From positions 2,046,001 to 2,110,000 of the forward strand of contig NZ_CP006704.1 in NCBI RefSeq assembly GCF_000739375.1: a DNA stretch of 64,000 nucleotides. Direction: 5' to 3'. Positions 53,031 through 62,320 of this stretch are shown here, in pieces. The notes under the pieces are model-generated. The model searched no databases. It was not told the DNA's origin and worked only from the letters and a program-made list of their open reading frames with translations. Position 1 is the stretch's first letter. Every line of letters begins with the position of its first letter. This DNA is from Comamonas testosteroni TK102. Lineage in GTDB: Bacteria; Pseudomonadota; Gammaproteobacteria; Burkholderiales; Burkholderiaceae_C. The position numbers were made by a program, and so were the translations under genes.

Positions 53031-53390
53031 TCAATGACCGAAGCGGCTGAAGCAAAAAACCAGTAATGCCAGGCCCAGCGCTGCCAGGCCGAGCACGGGC
53101 AGGCGCGGCGCTTGCCAGGTGGCCAGGGCGGTGGCGGCCAGAGCCGACAGGCACAGAGCTGCGGTCCAGGCCGTCGCCGACAGGGCGACGCTGCTCGTAG
53201 CCGGAAAGCACAGGGCAATGCCCAGGGACAAGCCCAGCAGGGCCCAGCCACTCTTGAACAGGCGCTGGCGCAGCAGTGCGGCTGCAGGGGCTTCACTCTC
53301 CACCCCGGGCCAGGCGTCTTCGTGATGTCGGTCCATGGCCAAGGCCAAGGCCGTCCAGGCGGCAAAGCACAACAGAAAGTCGAGCAGCAT
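53031..53390 (-). CDS. DUF3325 small membrane protein
   Basis: The 119-residue protein has about four hydrophobic helices. It begins MLLDFLLCFAAWTALALAMDRHHEDAWG-like, the signature start of DUF3325. It begins three bases after the PepSY stop, with AGGAGG just upstream, so the two are coupled. Such proteins accompany PepSY and DUF3649 proteins in iron uptake operons, perhaps as accessory membrane subunits for reduction or release of ferric chelates. Confidence 0.82.
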   Translation of the reverse strand: MLLDFLLCFAAWTALALAMDRHHEDAWPGVESEAPAAALLRQRLFKSGWALLGLSLGIALCFPATSSVALSATAWTAALCLSALAATALATWQAPRLPVLGLAALGLALLVFCFSRFGH

Positions 53391-53393
53391 CTG

Positions 53394-55076
53394 CTAAGCC
53401 TCCTGCGCCGTGCTGTCGCCGGGAATCCGCGCGGCGTTGGGTTTGCGCTCGGACTTGGCAGGGCCTGCATGTCTGGCTACGGGCAGGGGCTTGTGCCTGA
53501 GCAGATGCCGGGTGAGGGCGGCAAGCATCAGTCCCGTGGCCGCAAAACTCAGGTCCATGCCGGCCCAGCTCCAGTCCAGGGCTGGCAGGCTGATGCCCAG
53601 ATGGGTGGAGGTGGTCAGGGCATTGACCAAGGGCAAAAGCAGATAGGCGAGGGCGGCCAGGCCCAGGACCAGTGCCCAGCCCTGGCGTGAAGGCCGGATC
53701 AGGCCCAGCAGCAAGGCCAGTATCCAGATGCCGAAAAAGCAGGACAGCTCGGCATCGGGTCGGCCTGGCATTTCCAGGGGCAGCAGCCGGTTGGCCAGCA
53801 GATAGGCCGCGATCGCCAGCGGCAGGCCGCCCATGAGGCCGATATTGAAACTTGCCACCAGCCTTTCGCCAAAGGGCAGGGGGGCGGCAGGCGTCTTGCG
53901 CAGGGCCTGGACGCGGCGCTTGACGGACCACAGTATCAGTCCCGAGGCAATCATCAGCGAACCCAGGACGCCAAAGCCAAACAGCACCCAGCGCATCCCG
54001 GTATCGGCGAAGCGCCCCAGATGCAGGCCATAGAGCACGCCATAGGTCTTGATGGCCGGGCCTTGCGGATCGACCTGGGTCTGCAGCTGGCCGCTGCGGC
54101 CGTCGAAGCGCAGCCGCGCCGGCCCATATTGCAGTCTGTCGCCGTCATGGCGGGTGATCTCCACCAGCGGGCCCTGGCTGTCGCTGCGCACCGTGATGCT
54201 GCCGACACGGCCGCCTTGCCATAACAGACTCGCCTGGCTCAGCATGGGGGCCAGATCCAGCATGGGCAGGGGCTCGGCCTGGGCGTTGCCGCCGCGCCTG
54301 GCGCTGCGTGCACCGGGAACATCGCCCTGCAGCTCGGAGAAATAGCTTTGCGTGTCCGTTCCTTTGGCGCCAGGGTAGGCGGCGGCTATGCCGGCCGGCA
54401 TATACATGGCGTGAAAAATCATCAGACCGCTGAAGGTGATCATCAGATAAAAGGGCAGCACCAGCACCCCCGAGACGTTGTGTGCGTCCAGCCAGGCGCG
54501 CTGTCCGCCCTTGCGCGGGCGAAAGGTGAAGAAGTCCTTGAAGATGCGGCGATGCGTGACCACGCCGGTCAGCAAGGCAATGAACATCATCAGCGTGGCT
54601 ACGCCCACGATCCAGCGCCCCTGGATCGTCCAGCGCCCTTTGTGGGCGGTGCGAAGTTCGAAATGGAAGCGGTAGAAGAATTCTCCGCCAGCGGTCTCGC
54701 GGGCCTGCAGTGCGGCACCGGTCTGCGGGTGCAGCAGCAAGGTCTCGAAGCGGCTGTTGGGCTTGTCGCGCCACAGTACATTCACGGCCGGCGTGCGTTC
54801 ATCGGGCAGGCGCATGATGAAGTTGCTGACGCCCGGCGCATGCTCGTGCAGCGCCACCTGGGCGCGTTGTGCGACGTCGCTGTCGGACGCGGGCAGACCA
54901 TGCAACTCGGGCCGCATCCACAGATTGAATTCGCTCTTGAAGAAGCTCAGCGTGCCGGTGACGAAAATCGCAAACAGAAGCCAGCCCAGAATCAGACCTG
55001 ACCAGGTGTGCAACCAGGACATGGCCTGGCGAAAACCTTCCTGCTCGGGCTGGTGCGTGGTTCGAGAGCCGGTCAT
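53394..55076 (-). CDS. PepSY-associated membrane protein (PiuB/iron-chelate reductase-like)
   Basis: The 560-residue protein has an N-terminal helix (MSWLHTWSGLILGWLLFAIFVTGT pattern, starting near residue 19) and further helices near residues 145-165, 190-215 and 345-365. A group of C-terminal helices follows, with two PepSY-like extracytoplasmic segments between. The HxW/H pattern in the first helices suits haem binding, as proposed for this family of inner membrane ferric reductases. The ATG at 55076 overlaps the DUF3649 stop (ATGA). The longer frame to 55442 lies over the DUF3649 gene in another frame and is not real. Confidence 0.9.
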   Translation of the reverse strand: MTGSRTTHQPEQEGFRQAMSWLHTWSGLILGWLLFAIFVTGTLSFFKSEFNLWMRPELHGLPASDSDVAQRAQVALHEHAPGVSNFIMRLPDERTPAVNVLWRDKPNSRFETLLLHPQTGAALQARETAGGEFFYRFHFELRTAHKGRWTIQGRWIVGVATLMMFIALLTGVVTHRRIFKDFFTFRPRKGGQRAWLDAHNVSGVLVLPFYLMITFSGLMIFHAMYMPAGIAAAYPGAKGTDTQSYFSELQGDVPGARSARRGGNAQAEPLPMLDLAPMLSQASLLWQGGRVGSITVRSDSQGPLVEITRHDGDRLQYGPARLRFDGRSGQLQTQVDPQGPAIKTYGVLYGLHLGRFADTGMRWVLFGFGVLGSLMIASGLILWSVKRRVQALRKTPAAPLPFGERLVASFNIGLMGGLPLAIAAYLLANRLLPLEMPGRPDAELSCFFGIWILALLLGLIRPSRQGWALVLGLAALAYLLLPLVNALTTSTHLGISLPALDWSWAGMDLSFAATGLMLAALTRHLLRHKPLPVARHAGPAKSERKPNAARIPGDSTAQEA

Positions 55077-55381
55077 GCCTGCACTCCCCACCACGATGTC
55101 CCGTAAATCACTGTCCCCAAGAGCAGCGTAGGAAGAAGCACTCCGGCCCAGGCAAGCCAGGCTGTGCGCGCATAGAAGGTCCAGCCAATCGCCATGGCGT
55201 AGACGACCCAGGACAGCAGGGTGGCCGTCATCACCGCCTCCACGCGACTCATCAGCAAACTCAGCAGCAGACTCAGGGCGGCGGTACTGGCGGCTGCGAG
55301 CGCATAGCCGCCGAGGGCGGCAGCCAGGCTGCGCGAGGCAACGGCAAGCCGGTAATACGCAAGGGGGGCGCTGGCTTTCAT
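55073..55381 (-). CDS. DUF3649 small membrane protein
   Basis: The 102-residue protein has three to four hydrophobic helices and the YYRLAVASRSLAAALGGY pattern typical of DUF3649. It is the first gene of the iron operon: AGGAGG lies four bases before the ATG at 55381, and the stop overlaps the PepSY start. A longer frame to 55423 is unlikely. It is probably an accessory subunit of the PepSY protein. Confidence 0.85.
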   Translation of the reverse strand: MKASAPLAYYRLAVASRSLAAALGGYALAAASTAALSLLLSLLMSRVEAVMTATLLSWVVYAMAIGWTFYARTAWLAWAGVLLPTLLLGTVIYGTSWWGVQA

Positions 55382-55598
55382 GCCGCCTCCTGATGCGCTG
55401 GCGGGCGGCAAGGATTGCGGCATTCAGAAGCCGCAAGGACAAAGCGCGGGCGAAATGCCCGTGGCAAGGGAACGCAGTTAGACGGGAAGCTCAGCATGAC
55501 AGACAGACAGACAAACGGTGCGGCTGGTTCGCTGGCTGGCTTGTGTCAAGAAATCATGCTGGCGCGCGAAGAAATGTAAAGCCGAGTATAGACTTTAT

Positions 55599-55613
55599 TG
55601 AGAATGATTTTTA
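55599..55613. promoter_or_regulatory. Imperfect Fur box upstream of the receptor operon
   Basis: TGAGAAT-G-ATTTTTA has a perfect left Fur half-site and a weaker right one. It lies 218 bases upstream of the DUF3649 start in the region shared with the sigma factor gene. It would give iron repression of the minus-strand operon. Confidence 0.5.
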
Positions 55614-55795
55614 TTTGTTTCTTGATTCGGCTTGCAAGGCCTAGGAAGGCGGTATACGCAGGTTTCCGATCACTGGCCGGTGTCTGTCGGGCAGGCCCTT
55701 CCCGGAGCGTTGGGCGATTCATGACTGGGGATCAGCTCTGCATTCCCCTGAGCTATTCAAGGATAAGCATGGTATGTGTTTCAAATGAATACAAT

Positions 55796-55810
55796 TGAGA
55801 ATGATTCTCA
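55796..55810. promoter_or_regulatory. Fur box upstream of the ECF sigma gene
   Basis: TGAGAAT-G-ATTCTCA is a perfect 7-1-7 palindrome matching the Fur consensus closely. It ends 35 bases before the sigma factor start, where Fur binding would block transcription when iron is plentiful. Confidence 0.8.
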
Positions 55811-55845
55811 GTAATTAAATTTGAGCCGTACGGAAATCATGAGCC

Positions 55846-56364
55846 ATGGTTGGTGTGCAAGCTAGTTCTTCTTCTCTTTTACACACGCTTTATTGCGACC
55901 ACCACGGATGGCTGGTGAACTGGCTGAGGCGGCGAGTGCATTGTGTGCAGGACGCGTCAGACCTGGCGCAGGATACCTATATGCGTCTGCTCAGGCAGTG
56001 CCCGGAGGAGTTGCAGGAGCCGCGGGCCTTTCTCGCCACGGTGGCACGCAGCGTGCTGATCGATCATTGCCGGCGCATGTCTCTGGAGCGGGCCTATCTT
56101 GAGACCTTGGCCCAGATGCCGGAGCCCGTATGTCCTTCGCCCGAGGAGCGGGCCATTGTGCTGCAGGCACTGGAGCAGATAGATCGCATGCTGGACGGGC
56201 TGGGTGCCCGCGCGCGCAGTGCCTTTTTGCTGGCGCAGCTCGATGGGCTGACCTACAAGGAAGTGGCGGCGCGTCTGGGTGTGTCCCTGAGCTCGGTCGA
56301 GAAATACATGGCGGCGGCCTTTGCGCACTGCTACCGCATCGTTTATCTGGATGCCGCGGCATGA
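55846..56364 (+). CDS. ECF sigma factor, FecI family
   Basis: The 172-residue protein has sigma region 2 at about residues 12-75, including DASDLAQDTYMRLL and the RSVLIDHCRR end, and region 4 at about 110-165 with the helix-turn-helix LTYKEVAARLGVSLSSVEKYM. It directs RNA polymerase to iron-starvation receptor genes when released by its FecR partner. A Fur box lies just upstream. Its stop overlaps the fecR-like start (ATGA). The targets most likely include the receptor gene at 57490. Confidence 0.93.
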   Translation: MVGVQASSSSLLHTLYCDHHGWLVNWLRRRVHCVQDASDLAQDTYMRLLRQCPEELQEPRAFLATVARSVLIDHCRRMSLERAYLETLAQMPEPVCPSPEERAIVLQALEQIDRMLDGLGARARSAFLLAQLDGLTYKEVAARLGVSLSSVEKYMAAAFAHCYRIVYLDAAA

Positions 56365-57341
56365 GCGCAGCTCCGAACGAGCCATCGCCGGAGGTGGTGC
56401 AGAAGGCCATCGCATGGCTGGTGCGTCTTCAGGGGGGCAGTGCCTCCGCAGCCGTCTGGGATGAGTGCAGGCTCTGGAGAGAGGCCGCGCCCGAGCATGC
56501 CCTGGCCTGGGAGCGATTGCAGGGCATTCAAAGTCGTTTTGCCGCCATGCCGGCGGTACCGGCCGCTCTGGCGCAACAGACCCTGAATGGCGCGAGCAAG
56601 CATATGGGGCGGCGCAAGGCCATGGGCCTGATGGCCATTGCGATGGGGACCGGGTGTAGCGTACTGATCGCGAATCGGCATTGGCGCGACAGTGCCTTGC
56701 TGGCCGATCTTCGTACCGGAGTGGGCGAAGTGCGCCGCATGGTGCTCGCCGACGGCTCCGTCATGCTGATGGACACTTCGACGGCCGTGAACCTGCGCTT
56801 CGATGAGGGCGAGAGACGCCTGGTTCTGATCAAGGGGCGCATTGCGCTGACCTCGGGGTCCGACAGCGAGGCGCAGCGCTATCGTCCTTTGTTCGTTCAG
56901 ACGCCACACGGTCAGGTGCGAGCGCTTGGCACCCGCTTTCAGGCGCAGGTGCGGGAGGACGGCACCCAGGTGCAGGTATTGAGCGATGCCGTCGAGCTCA
57001 GACCTCAAGCGACGTCACAAGTCCAGCTTCTGCGTCAGGGCGAGCAGGCCTGGTTCGATGCTTCGGGAGTTCATGAGCTGAAGGCCGGCGACGGTGACGG
57101 CGACGCGTGGACGGATGGGTTGCTGGTGGCCCGAAGCATGCCGCTGTCGGTCCTCGTGGCGCAGCTCGGCCGATACCGGGCAGGCTATCTGGCTTGCGAC
57201 GAGCGTGTGGCGCAACTGCCTATCTCCGGAGTGTTCAGTCTGAGGGACACCGAGCGCAGCCTGGATCTACTGCAGAAAACATGGCCTCTGGAGTTGCGTC
57301 GACGCACGCGTTACTGGGTCACGCTGGTGCCGCGCGGCTGA
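56361..57341 (+). CDS. FecR-family anti-sigma/signal relay protein
   Basis: The 326-residue protein has an N-terminal cytoplasmic sigma-binding domain (about 8-80, with AIAWLVRLQ and a WxxxxxEHALAWERL-like segment). A short membrane helix follows at about 86-102, and a periplasmic FecR domain runs from about 120 to the end. The ATG at 56361 overlaps the sigma gene stop; the frame is open to 56130 but overlaps the sigma gene. It holds the sigma factor until the ligand-loaded transducing receptor signals across the periplasm. Confidence 0.93.
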   Translation: MSAAPNEPSPEVVQKAIAWLVRLQGGSASAAVWDECRLWREAAPEHALAWERLQGIQSRFAAMPAVPAALAQQTLNGASKHMGRRKAMGLMAIAMGTGCSVLIANRHWRDSALLADLRTGVGEVRRMVLADGSVMLMDTSTAVNLRFDEGERRLVLIKGRIALTSGSDSEAQRYRPLFVQTPHGQVRALGTRFQAQVREDGTQVQVLSDAVELRPQATSQVQLLRQGEQAWFDASGVHELKAGDGDGDAWTDGLLVARSMPLSVLVAQLGRYRAGYLACDERVAQLPISGVFSLRDTERSLDLLQKTWPLELRRRTRYWVTLVPRG

Positions 57342-57489
57342 AATTTTCTGACTGGTCGCACAGGCACAAAAAAAATTCAAAAAAACATTACGGGTTTGGC
57401 GAGCTGCTTCGTCCTTGTTAACAGTAGCGCCTTGAAAAAGACCGCCGTTTGGCCGGTCTGACATGGCGGCTTTCAGAAAGGACTTATTC

Positions 57490-60096
57490 ATGCTCCCCCG
57501 TCGCCTGCCACGCATGCGTGCATCCGCGCCTAGGCACCCCGCCGCACTTGCCCTGACCGCTGCCGCAGTCAGCCTTGCCTGGGGCACGCTGGCGCCGGTG
57601 GCTGCCCATGCGCAAATCGCGTCCCAGGCGAGCAATCAGGCGTTGCGTTCGTATTCGATTCCCGCAGCTCCTGTGGAAGCGGTGCTGAATCAACTGGCCC
57701 GTGAGGCTCAGGTCATGATCGCGTTTGAACCGGGCCTGGTGCAAGGCAAGCAGAGCCGAGGATTCAAGGGCATGGCAACGGTTCAAGCCGCGCTGGATTC
57801 GCTGCTGGAGGATCATCCGCTGCAGGCGCAAAGCGAAGGGCCGGGCGCATGGCGTGTTCTGCCGGCAGCTGCCCGTTCCCCGAAAGCGGCACAAGGCGCA
57901 CGGGCCGGTGTGCAGGAACGCAATCTGGGCGAGGTGCTGGTCGTCGCGAAAAAGGATGCGCGCCAGCAGGTGTTCGAGACGGCAGCCTCGGTGGCCGTGG
58001 TCACGCGCGAGGAGATCGACCGTTTGCCACCGCGCAATACTGCCGATGTTCTTGCAGAAGTGCCGGGTGTCTACACCTCGCAAAGCCGCAGGGATCCGGG
58101 GGTGTCGGTGAATATTCGCGGCATGCAGGATTTTGGCCGGGTCAACGTGATGATCGACGGCACACGCCAGAACTACCAGCAAAGCGGACATGGCTCCAAC
58201 GGCTCGGTGTATCTCGATCCGGAAATGCTGGGCGGTGTGGATATCTCCAAAGGACCAACCTCCACAGTGGGCGGCGCAGGGATGATTGCGGGGGTTGTCA
58301 ACTTCCGCACCCTCGAAGCAGACGACCTGATAAAGGACGGCAGCACCCGCGGCGCCCGGCTGAATCTTTCGAGTGGCAACAACGGCTATCACTTTGCCGG
58401 CAGTGCGGCTCTGGGCCTCAAGCCCCGTGAGGACCTTGATCTGGTAATGCTGGTCAGTCGCAAGAAAGTCGGCGAATTTGAAAAGGGCCGCCGCGGCTCC
58501 ATGACGGACGATGTGGATGGTCAGGTTCATGGCGTGAGCCAGCTGACCTCGCAGGATCAGACTTCGGTATTGCTCAAGAGCACCTGGCGTTTCGCGCCTG
58601 AACAGCAGCTCAAGTTCAGCTATATCGGCATGGATGCGAAGTTCGGCGAGAAGCCGCAGTCGGCCAGTGGCGGTGGCATTCTCAACCATGTCCGTACCGA
58701 TACCTTGCTCGCCAACTACGCGTGGAACCCGTCCGCAAGCGCTCTGGTGGATCTCAAGTCCAGCCTCTACTACACCCGTACCCGCAATCAGGCGCATCGC
58801 TACGCGGGCGGCACGCTGGACCCCTATGCCTATGACCTGCAGTACCAGACCAGTACCGTGGGGGGGACGCTCGAGAACACCTCCCGCCTTCAGTGGGGAG
58901 CCAGGGATGCAGCGCTGCTCAAGACCGGAGCGGAGTTCTTCCACGACTGGACCGACCCGCAGGCACAAGCGCTCTCGGTGGGGGCGGATGCCGGCACGAC
59001 GGCGCTGTATGCGGGCTCGACCCCAAAAGGCAAGCGCACCGTTGCCAGCTTGTTCGGGGAACTCAACTGGATGCACAGCGACTGGCTGGAACTAACAGGT
59101 GGCCTGCGCTATGACTGGTACGGCATGCAGGGGGATGGACGCATGCGCGTCGGCTCGCTCATCAACCCTCCGGGCGTGCGCCCCCCGTCGACGGCGCTGT
59201 ACACCCGCTTCAAGGCTGATCGCAACGATGGCGCTTTCGCGCCCCGCTTGGCGCTGGCCGTCAAACCGGTGGAGCCCATACAGCTGTTTGCCAGCGTGGG
59301 CCGGGGCATGCGTCCGCCAGCACTGACGGAGGCGTTGATGTGGGGCCAGCATACGGGCAGCCTCTTTCCCTACTACCCCAACCCGGATCTGCGCGCAGAG
59401 CGCTCGCGCAACTGGGAGGTCGGGGCCAATGGCATGTTTGACGATGTGCTGAGCAAGGGCGACAAGCTGCGAGTGAAAGCGGCCTGGTTCAACAACAAGG
59501 TCAACGACTATGTGACGCTCGCGCGCATCATGTCGCCCATCGATACCGCCGGGGGCGGCTTGCTGGGGCCCTATGCCTACGTGAATCTGCAGGACCCTTT
59601 TCGCAGCAAGGGCCTGGAGCTGCAGGGCGACTATGACAACGGTCGCGTCTTCGGCAGCCTCAACTACACCCACATGCTCGTCAACACCGGCAAGGGTGGT
59701 TATGACTCCTTCCCTCTGGGCAGTCTGACGGGCTACCCCAACAACAATCTGGGTCAGTCGGGCGACGCCAACATCTGGTATGTGCTGCCGCCCAGAAAGA
59801 CCGCCAGCCTGAGCGCCGGTGTGCGTCTGCTCGACAAGAAGCTGACGCTGGGCGGCCGCATGCGCTTTCAGTCTCCCAGCACCAACAGCAGCGTCTGGAC
59901 CACGCAGGGCGAGCGCTACAACCAGAAATCCTGGCGTCTGTTCGACCTCTGGGCAAGCTACGAAATCACTCCCAACGCCACCTTGCGTGTGTCCATCAAC
60001 AACCTGCGCGATCTGAACTACTCCGAGATGCAGGGCGGCAGCTATTTCATCGGCCCTGGCCGTACCGCCATCGCCACCTTGTCCATTCAGTTCTGA
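57490..60096 (+). CDS. Transducing TonB-dependent receptor with STN domain (haem/transferrin-receptor-like)
   Basis: The 868-residue protein has a long signal sequence ending near AHAQ. An STN signalling domain is at about 45-120 (YSIPAAPVEAVLNQLAREAQV) and a TonB box-like EVLVVAKKD near 150. The plug has the pattern NIRGMQDFGRVNVMIDGTRQNYQQSGHG, seen in haemoglobin/transferrin/lactoferrin-type receptors, and the barrel ends IATLSIQF. AAAGGA lies seven bases before the ATG at 57490; an ATG at 57463 is an alternative. The STN domain should contact the FecR-like protein, making a ligand-controlled circuit. The ligand may be a haem protein rather than a siderophore; that is inference from the plug motif. 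Confidence 0.92.
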   Translation: MLPRRLPRMRASAPRHPAALALTAAAVSLAWGTLAPVAAHAQIASQASNQALRSYSIPAAPVEAVLNQLAREAQVMIAFEPGLVQGKQSRGFKGMATVQAALDSLLEDHPLQAQSEGPGAWRVLPAAARSPKAAQGARAGVQERNLGEVLVVAKKDARQQVFETAASVAVVTREEIDRLPPRNTADVLAEVPGVYTSQSRRDPGVSVNIRGMQDFGRVNVMIDGTRQNYQQSGHGSNGSVYLDPEMLGGVDISKGPTSTVGGAGMIAGVVNFRTLEADDLIKDGSTRGARLNLSSGNNGYHFAGSAALGLKPREDLDLVMLVSRKKVGEFEKGRRGSMTDDVDGQVHGVSQLTSQDQTSVLLKSTWRFAPEQQLKFSYIGMDAKFGEKPQSASGGGILNHVRTDTLLANYAWNPSASALVDLKSSLYYTRTRNQAHRYAGGTLDPYAYDLQYQTSTVGGTLENTSRLQWGARDAALLKTGAEFFHDWTDPQAQALSVGADAGTTALYAGSTPKGKRTVASLFGELNWMHSDWLELTGGLRYDWYGMQGDGRMRVGSLINPPGVRPPSTALYTRFKADRNDGAFAPRLALAVKPVEPIQLFASVGRGMRPPALTEALMWGQHTGSLFPYYPNPDLRAERSRNWEVGANGMFDDVLSKGDKLRVKAAWFNNKVNDYVTLARIMSPIDTAGGGLLGPYAYVNLQDPFRSKGLELQGDYDNGRVFGSLNYTHMLVNTGKGGYDSFPLGSLTGYPNNNLGQSGDANIWYVLPPRKTASLSAGVRLLDKKLTLGGRMRFQSPSTNSSVWTTQGERYNQKSWRLFDLWASYEITPNATLRVSINNLRDLNYSEMQGGSYFIGPGRTAIATLSIQF

Positions 60097-60162
60097 GCCT
60101 CGGCCCGGGCCCGCGCCTTGCCGCTGCTTCCATCCGTCCGTCTTTTCCCAAAGGTCCCTGTG

Positions 60163-62280
60163 ATGTCCTTTTCCGCTCTTCATGGCAGGCCGCTGCATTG
60201 GCCCGCTGCAGCCTGCATCGCCGCGGCGCTTTGTGCCGCCATGCCATCCGCCGCGCAGACCAAGGTCAGCGATGCCCGGCTGACCATGCTCACCGCATTG
60301 CGGCCCGCCGGCGACGATGTCACCACGCCCGACGGAACCATTGGCTGGCCCGGGGCGCGCTTCCCTACCTCTCCCCCACTGTATGCGGTGCGTCCCGGAT
60401 CCAGCGCAGGCTATCTGTTCGGCGGCTTCAACGGTGGCGGCCCCAACGTGCTGTCTTCGCAGATGTATACCTCGCTGGGCATGTACACCATGCGCGCCGG
60501 AGTCTCGGTCTACGAGCGCGTGGCCTACAACCCCGTCAATGACCTTCACGGCCGTATTTCGAGCACACCGGTGAAGGCCTCCGATGGCAGCCTCTATGCA
60601 GTAATGAGCAACACCTATGGCGAGAGGTACGCGGGCAAGAACCAGCCCAGCGACATCGTCTACTCGCCCGCAGTGGGCCTGGGTGTGATCGTGCGTACCG
60701 ACTACGACGGTGCCAATTCAGGCGTCCTGCAGGGAACGAAGGGGCAGCTGTATTCGCCCAACGGTGCACTGGTCATTGATGCGCAGGACAACTTGTATGG
60801 CGTGGACAAGGGGCCCAAGGGACAGGGGCGGGTTTTCAAGATTGATATCGCCTCCGGCAAGGTAAGCACGCTGCATGAGTTTTCGGCCGGACCCTCGGGC
60901 ATGCGCCAGTCTGTGAACGACCTGATTCTGGGGCAGGACGGCCTGCTGTATGGCGTGACTGCCTACAACCGCGGCCTCCCACTGGCTGCGTCGACGCCGA
61001 CGGCAGCGAGCACCCCCACGGGAACGCTCTACCGTATCAACCCGGCCGACGGGAGCGGCTTTACCGTGCTCCATACCTTTACGCTGGCCGAGGGTGAAAT
61101 CAATGTCCAGGACAACGTCACCAACGAGGGCTTTGTGCTTTACCCCAGTGGCATTGCCTATGAAGCAGGGGTGACGGCAGGCGGTGACGTCACCAACCGC
61201 ACCTTGGGGGCAGGGCAGGAGCATGGTCTGTCGTCGCTGATCGATGGTGGCGACGGCTATCTGTATGGCGCAACCTCGGTCGGAGACTGCTATGTGTACG
61301 CGAACAGCACGCTCACCGGCACCTTCATCAAGAGCATCACGCGCGACAACCCTTCTTGCGGATCGCGCAAGTGGGCTCCAAGCGCGACGCTGAGTTACGG
61401 CAGGGATCTGCCCTACTACGATGGTCCCAGGCCCTATGGTGCGCTGTATCGCATTGCCAAGAGCGGCGGGCCTTTGCAGATCCTGCATACCTTCAGCGAT
61501 ACCGACGGGGCAACGCCACGCGGGCCCCTGGCGCGAGCTGCGGACGGCGCTATCTACGGCACAACCCTGTCCGGCGGCGCCAATATGTGCACGCCGTCCA
61601 GTGCAGCGGCCAATTCCGAAGTGGGTTGCGGCACCGTCTACCGCATCCGGCCGGCAAGCATTCTGGTGAATGGCGAAGGACAGGTCACGCAAGGCGGCTT
61701 CGAGCTGGTGCATTCCTTCTCGGGCACGGATGGACGCAAGCCTGTGGGATTGCGCGCGGGCGGTGACGGGCGCCTCTATGGCGCAACCGCCATGGGAGGC
61801 CATTATCTGAACAGTGCCGGACAGGTCGTTCCCACGGATTTCGGCACGGTTTTCCAGCTCGCCGTGGATTCGGCCGAAACCCCGCGTGCCGATGCCAGTC
61901 TCGTGGCTAGCGCCGGTGAGATCAAGGCCGGTGAAACCGTCTCATTGACCTGGATCACCAATAACGCCAAGCAATGTTCTGCGGCATCGACAGCAGGCGA
62001 CTGGGTGGGCTCCGTGGCCACACAGGGCAGCGTCGAGCTACGTCCGGCCCGGGGCACCTATCGCTACACCCTGACCTGTGATGTAGCAAGCGGTGCTGCA
62101 GGTGCCCAGGTCTCAGCTTCCACCGTGGTCTATGTCAGCACTCCGGCGACCGCCGAGGACGGCAACCAGGTCTCCTACGGCAATGGCGGCGGCGGGCCTC
62201 TGGCTTTGTGGCTTTTGGCTCCCTTGGCGGGCCTGGCGGTGTACCGCCGTCGCGAACGCCACTCCCAGACGCTCGGCTGA
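60163..62280 (+). CDS. GloVer-repeat secreted protein with GlyGly-CTERM-like anchor
   Basis: The 705-residue protein has a signal sequence ending near PSAAQ. Many repeats of about 50-60 residues follow, with the GloVer pattern G-x-L-Y-R-I-x3-G...LHTF and D-G-x-I/L-Y-G-T/A-T. They should form a beta-propeller. A small Ig-like domain (about 590-665, LTWITNNAKQCSA pattern) comes next. The tail has a Gly run, a hydrophobic helix and YRRRE, like GlyGly-CTERM sorting signals cut by rhombosortase. It should be surface-exposed or lipid-anchored after processing. It starts 66 bases after the receptor gene on the same strand, so it may be a partner protein for ligand capture. The start at 60163 is chosen for signal peptide shape with AAGG upstream. 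Confidence 0.85.
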   Translation: MSFSALHGRPLHWPAAACIAAALCAAMPSAAQTKVSDARLTMLTALRPAGDDVTTPDGTIGWPGARFPTSPPLYAVRPGSSAGYLFGGFNGGGPNVLSSQMYTSLGMYTMRAGVSVYERVAYNPVNDLHGRISSTPVKASDGSLYAVMSNTYGERYAGKNQPSDIVYSPAVGLGVIVRTDYDGANSGVLQGTKGQLYSPNGALVIDAQDNLYGVDKGPKGQGRVFKIDIASGKVSTLHEFSAGPSGMRQSVNDLILGQDGLLYGVTAYNRGLPLAASTPTAASTPTGTLYRINPADGSGFTVLHTFTLAEGEINVQDNVTNEGFVLYPSGIAYEAGVTAGGDVTNRTLGAGQEHGLSSLIDGGDGYLYGATSVGDCYVYANSTLTGTFIKSITRDNPSCGSRKWAPSATLSYGRDLPYYDGPRPYGALYRIAKSGGPLQILHTFSDTDGATPRGPLARAADGAIYGTTLSGGANMCTPSSAAANSEVGCGTVYRIRPASILVNGEGQVTQGGFELVHSFSGTDGRKPVGLRAGGDGRLYGATAMGGHYLNSAGQVVPTDFGTVFQLAVDSAETPRADASLVASAGEIKAGETVSLTWITNNAKQCSAASTAGDWVGSVATQGSVELRPARGTYRYTLTCDVASGAAGAQVSASTVVYVSTPATAEDGNQVSYGNGGGGPLALWLLAPLAGLAVYRRRERHSQTLG

Positions 62281-62320
62281 GCGTGTCCTTTTCACATCGT
62301 TTTTTACACCAGGAAAGTCA

